Below are positions 3,901 to 6,588 of a stretch of 6,588 bases of DNA, in pieces. Location: the NCBI GenBank assembly GCA_964495095.1, contig CAZBUH010000100.1:1-6588 (forward strand). Direction: 5' to 3'. Under the pieces are notes generated by a model. That model worked only from the letters and a program-made list of their open reading frames with translations, searched no databases and was not told the DNA's origin. Source of the stretch: CAZBUH01 sp964495095. Lineage in GTDB: Bacteria; Bacillota; Clostridia; Oscillospirales; Oscillospiraceae. The stretch's first letter is position 1. Each line of letters opens with the position of its first letter. Position numbers and translations under genes: made by a program.

Positions 3901-6588
3901 TGACGGCCTGCTGGGCGGAATGGATTTTTCGGAGCTTTACGACGAAAAAAAGAAGCTATTTTATATAGGCTACGATATAAAGGCCGGAGGCTGCACTCAG
4001 GGCTGGTACGACCTTATGGCCAGCGAGGCGAGGCTTACCAGCTATTTTGCCGTGGCGAGAGGTGACGTGGAGAGAAAGCACTGGCGGCGGCTCAGCCGCA
4101 TACTGGTGTCAAAGGACAGGTACAGGGGTATGGCAAGCTGGACGGGCACGATGTTTGAATACATGATGCCCCAGCTTCTGCTGCCCTGTCCTGAAAATTC
4201 GCTTATATACGAGAGCGTAAAGTTCTGCGTCCACGCCCAGAAAAAGGCGGCGGGCAGCCGGCCCTGGGGCGTCTCCGAGAGCGGCTTTTACGCCTTTGAC
4301 CCGGCGCTCAGCTACAGGTATAAGGCCCACGGGACCCAGGCCCTGGCGCTGAAGCGGGGCATGGACAGTGACTATGTTGCGTCGCCCTACTCCACATTTC
4401 TGGCGCTTGATCTGGGCGTGGAGAGCGCCCTTAAAAACCTGAGGGCGCTCAAAAGCCTTGGGGCCGAGGGCAGGTGCGGCTTTTACGAGGCGGTGGATAT
4501 GACGCCGTCCCGGATGGAAAACGGCAGGCCCGAGGTGGTAAAGAGCTATATGTCCCACCATCTGGGAATGAGCCTTATAGCCATCGACAACAGGCTTAAC
4601 AGGGGAGTTATGCGCAGGCGGTTTATGCGGGACGCCTCCATGGGGGCCTACAGGGAGATACTCGAGGAGAAGGTGCCCGTCGGGGAGCCGGTGCTGAGGC
4701 GGCCGGAGCACGACGATATCCCGGAAAAGCCCAGGAATTTCGGGGAGAGCCAGTGGAAAACGGAGCCTGCCGCCGTAAACTGCCCGAAGCCGAGGTGCAC
4801 GCTGCTCTCGGGAAAAAATTACGATGTGCTTTTCACGGAGACCGGCATGAGCCGGTCCCTGTGGCGGGGGGAGCTCGCCGCAAGATTCAGCCCGGAGCCG
4901 TTTTCATCAGACTGCGGAATTTCGTTTTTCGTAAGGCGGGGAGAAAATCTGACGCCGCTATATCCCGCGCCCCTTTTCGACAAAAACACGGAGTATTATC
5001 CGGTGCTCACGGGGCGGTTTGGGGCTGTCACGGCGAAAAACGGCGGCCTGCGGGCCTATACCGCAGTTTACGTGCCGGAGGGCGAGAGCGGGGAGGTGCG
5101 GGAGATATCCCTCACAAACCTTGGGGAAACAGGCGAGATGGAGCTTATCTGCCGGTTCAGGCCCGTCCTTCAGCGGCCTGAGGATTACTATGCCCATCCG
5201 GCTTTTTCCGATTTGAAAACAGTCTCGGAATTATATAACGGCGCCCTTCTTTTCCGTAAGCGGGGCGGCGATATGCACCTGTGCCTTGCCTGCGGCGAAA
5301 ACGCCCGGTTTTCCGCCTTTCGTGAGGCGGAGATAAATGGAGCGGAGCTGTTCGGCGACACGGTGGAGCCGTGCGCCATGGCGATAGTGAGGCTGCGCAT
5401 TGAAAAGGGCGGGGAGAAAAAGGTGAGGTTTGCCATATCCGCCGGGGCCAGCCGTGAAAACGCCTTTGAAACAGCCGGGCGGCTCCTTAAAATGCGGGAG
5501 GGGCTTTTAAACAGAAAAATGGAGAACACTGCGCGGTTTCTGGGTCTGGGCCCAAAGGGCACGTCGGAGGCCATGGAGCTTCTGCGGCGTCTTGCGTTCC
5601 CGGGGGCCGGAGAGGGCTCGGAGGGCCGGGAGGGTCTGTGGCGCTTCGGCATATCCGGCGATGTGCCGGTGCTGGCTATAGAGGTGGATAAGAAGAATAT
5701 ACAGCCCGCCGCCGACGCCATATGCCGCCACACGCTGCTCACTAACTGCGGATTTAAATGCGATCTGGCCCTTATACTTCCGGACGGCGGCGATTACAGA
5801 CGGCCCGTGCGCACCTGTCTCGAGGGCGTAATCCGCGTCCTGGGACGGGAGGGCGACGGCGATATACACCTGATAGACGCGGTGCAGGACGTGTCCCCGG
5901 TGCTGGAGGCCGCGGCTGCGGTTTACGGCAGCCTTGAGGAGATAGACGGCGGCGGAGAAATGCCGGATATTTCCCGGAGGGCCCCGGCCGGCGAGGGCAA
6001 AGTGAGCTGGGAGTGGCTTTCCGACGGCAGCTTCCGGTTCTGTATGGATAACGCACTGCCGGAGCGCTCCTGGAGCCATATCCTGACAAACGGCAGCTTC
6101 GGATTTATCGCCTCCGACAGAGGCACCGGCCATATGTGGGAAAAAAACGCCAGGGAGAATAAGATTAACAGGTGGCTGAACGATTCCGTTACCTCTGAGG
6201 GCACCGAGCGGCTGGAGGCGGAGCTTGGAGGGGAGCGGAAGAGCCTTTTCGGGGAAGGCCGGGGAAAATGCACAGTCACCTATGGCTTCGGCTTTGCCCG
6301 GTGGGAGCGGGAGGCTTTCGGCGGAAGGATAAAAACCACGGCCTTTATCCCGCCGCACACCGACGCAAGGGTGCTTATAATCGAGCCGGAGGGGCTTCCG
6401 GAGGGAGTAAAGCTCAGATATTACACCGACCTTGTTATGGGCTCCGACGAAAGGGCGGCGAGGTTTACAAAAGTCCGGTTTCAGGACGGTGTGTTCACAG
6501 CCTGGAACCCCTGGAACAGGGATTTTCCCGGCACGCGCTTCAGCCTCGCCATGTCCGAGCCGGTTTTGACCACGGCCCTGAATAAGAC
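962..6588 (+). CDS. Cyclic beta-1,2-glucan synthase-like protein (GT84 + glycoamylase-like/GH189 + GH94), C-terminus beyond window
   Basis: One frame stays open for 1,875 codons to the window end; relatives (Cgs/NdvB) have about 2,800-2,900 residues, so roughly a third is missing. Such enzymes polymerise beta-1,2-glucan from UDP-glucose at the inner face of the membrane, cyclise it, and trim it with a phosphorylase-like domain. Residues are numbered from GTG 962. Residues 1-270 are soluble and helical. Hydrophobic segments lie near 273-315, 667-706, 733-760 and 793-830. The GT84 domain (about 330-650) has D477-G-D479, S-H-D590-LLEG and QRRW (622-625) in the string YYERQRRWVRGDWQ. The glycoamylase-like domain (about 845-1215) has RTSPTNIG (884-891), HLYNWY (931-936), STVDSGN around Asp953, WGVSESGF with Glu1106, FYEAVD with Glu1176, and YMSHHLGMS (1196-1204). 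The GH94-like sandwich follows, with GLWRFGISGD (1558-1567) and ARENKINRWLNDSV from 1730. The GH94 catalytic barrel is not visible. No stop or frameshift was found. The divergent ylxM-ffh operon offers no functional clue. Product specificity (cyclic or linear) cannot be told; cgs/ndvB naming is withheld for that reason. Confidence 0.92.
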   Translation, partial: MEFKDMGMYIEDGRLGKFAENTARSFEIKGKADLMRAASETASAIRAIREASRRAERDIKNSLFAPKEAEWLADNQYLADHCGKNAVRELREVPKLPAVRGKRPAVMEAAGELIRAGRGAVTEKRIEIFLGSFRNILPLTEEELFAFVPCIKAAAVLLLEQVCRAKAGDGEVFMENLFTTLRHFDGCDPAELIARVNPVERAFMKDSVYPLMDEATRAVYRRETARIAKKRGLSETEAAEKIVKLAAGKSHIGRYIFEEPLGEQKRHGSGWRYILLNLGVSIFITLLLGFLVRDFYITALLLLPVSETVKNTADYIILRIVPPRPVARMEFKGGVPEEEKTLCVIACMLTEGGSGAKYAGLLEKYRLLNRDSGENLAFGLLCDFPESKDKFLPGAGNWLNSAADAVNGLNGKYGGGFYLFYRDRVYSERDGRWMGRERKRGALMELARLLRNGDSEVKISAGDAGGLKNVKYIITLDGDTCLTAGSARELIGAAAHPLNRPVISEENTVIRGHGILQPRIAAGLESAGKTCFSRLTAGQGGVEPYETSVSDLYHDLFSRGTYTGKGIIHIDAYLRCLTGRFPENSVLSHDLLEGAYLRAGYLGSTELTDGCPSSALGYYERQRRWVRGDWQTAPWLFGRVKNGAGAREKNPLGPVDRWKIADNLRRSLVPVFTFGSLGAGMLLSGRGFILAAAVAVISAVSRLLLQSAGVLIERNPNTGAKYYSNIVSGFKGAAAITALELLFLPYSAYVNFCAVFTALWRMLISRKNMLQWVTSDVSDGKKAGVLKYFGKMWAASAHGLVLMIFSPYIPAKIAGLIWFLSPVFGWYMSVERPRTVKLRERDRLELTRMAGDIWRYFREFVTPEDCFLPPDNFQEEPPAGKARRTSPTNIGLCLLSGLAAMDLGLEDRENGMKFIENVLNTVEKLPKWRGHLYNWYSTETLDILEPGYVSTVDSGNFAACLTALREGLLERGETDTAARIDGLLGGMDFSELYDEKKKLFYIGYDIKAGGCTQGWYDLMASEARLTSYFAVARGDVERKHWRRLSRILVSKDRYRGMASWTGTMFEYMMPQLLLPCPENSLIYESVKFCVHAQKKAAGSRPWGVSESGFYAFDPALSYRYKAHGTQALALKRGMDSDYVASPYSTFLALDLGVESALKNLRALKSLGAEGRCGFYEAVDMTPSRMENGRPEVVKSYMSHHLGMSLIAIDNRLNRGVMRRRFMRDASMGAYREILEEKVPVGEPVLRRPEHDDIPEKPRNFGESQWKTEPAAVNCPKPRCTLLSGKNYDVLFTETGMSRSLWRGELAARFSPEPFSSDCGISFFVRRGENLTPLYPAPLFDKNTEYYPVLTGRFGAVTAKNGGLRAYTAVYVPEGESGEVREISLTNLGETGEMELICRFRPVLQRPEDYYAHPAFSDLKTVSELYNGALLFRKRGGDMHLCLACGENARFSAFREAEINGAELFGDTVEPCAMAIVRLRIEKGGEKKVRFAISAGASRENAFETAGRLLKMREGLLNRKMENTARFLGLGPKGTSEAMELLRRLAFPGAGEGSEGREGLWRFGISGDVPVLAIEVDKKNIQPAADAICRHTLLTNCGFKCDLALILPDGGDYRRPVRTCLEGVIRVLGREGDGDIHLIDAVQDVSPVLEAAAAVYGSLEEIDGGGEMPDISRRAPAGEGKVSWEWLSDGSFRFCMDNALPERSWSHILTNGSFGFIASDRGTGHMWEKNARENKINRWLNDSVTSEGTERLEAELGGERKSLFGEGRGKCTVTYGFGFARWEREAFGGRIKTTAFIPPHTDARVLIIEPEGLPEGVKLRYYTDLVMGSDERAARFTKVRFQDGVFTAWNPWNRDFPGTRFSLAMSEPVLTTALNK

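Noticed and set aside
4109..4711. 200-residue minus-strand open frame opposite the glycoamylase-like domain
   Set aside because: Antisense to the conserved FYEAVD and YMSHHLGMS motifs, with no family resemblance or initiation signal.
5188..6358. Overlapping minus-strand open frames (184, 283, 105 and 118 residues) opposite the GH94-like region
   Set aside because: Several mutually overlapping antisense frames in different phases are typical of GC-rich coding DNA. The plus strand holds GLWRFGISGD and ARENKINRWLNDSV, which account for the region.

Overview
The window looks like chromosomal DNA of a fairly GC-rich member of the Clostridia (Firmicutes/Bacillota), possibly a gut or anaerobic lineage. 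The grounds are the ylxM-ffh gene pair, which is a Firmicutes arrangement, AGGAG-type ribosome binding sites, a near-consensus sigma-A promoter, and a GC-rich codon bias that still uses ATA (Ile), AGG (Arg) and CTT (Leu) freely. No rRNA, tRNA, CRISPR, insertion sequence or phage gene is visible. The assignment rests on reading alone, not on a database search.

Layout. Positions 1-826 (minus strand) hold a two-gene operon: ylxM (467-826), a small helix-turn-helix protein, followed 5 bp later by ffh (1-461, cut by the window edge), the signal recognition particle GTPase. Positions 827-961 are a compact divergent intergenic region. It contains a strong sigma-A promoter for ylxM-ffh (TTGACA, 17 bp, TAGAAT on the minus strand), a 7-bp inverted repeat at the predicted ylxM transcription start, an 8-bp direct repeat bracketing the -35 box, and weaker candidate promoters pointing the other way.

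Positions 962-6588 (plus strand) are one uninterrupted reading frame of at least 1,875 codons, still open at the window end. It encodes a giant membrane enzyme of the cyclic beta-1,2-glucan synthase type (Cgs/NdvB-like). In order it has a helical N-terminal region, a family 84 glycosyltransferase domain with its DxD, SHD and QRRW motifs among membrane segments, a glycoamylase-like (GH189-type) middle domain, and the beta-sandwich part of a GH94 phosphorylase-like domain. The GH94 catalytic barrel lies beyond the window.

The two transcription units are functionally unrelated as far as can be seen: membrane-protein targeting on the left, beta-glucan synthesis on the right. They share only the divergent control region. 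The most notable content is a complete-looking glucan synthase/cyclase architecture, best known from alphaproteobacteria, in a Gram-positive type of genome, together with the symmetric elements packed into the divergent promoter. I found no convincing evidence of a wholly undescribed system.
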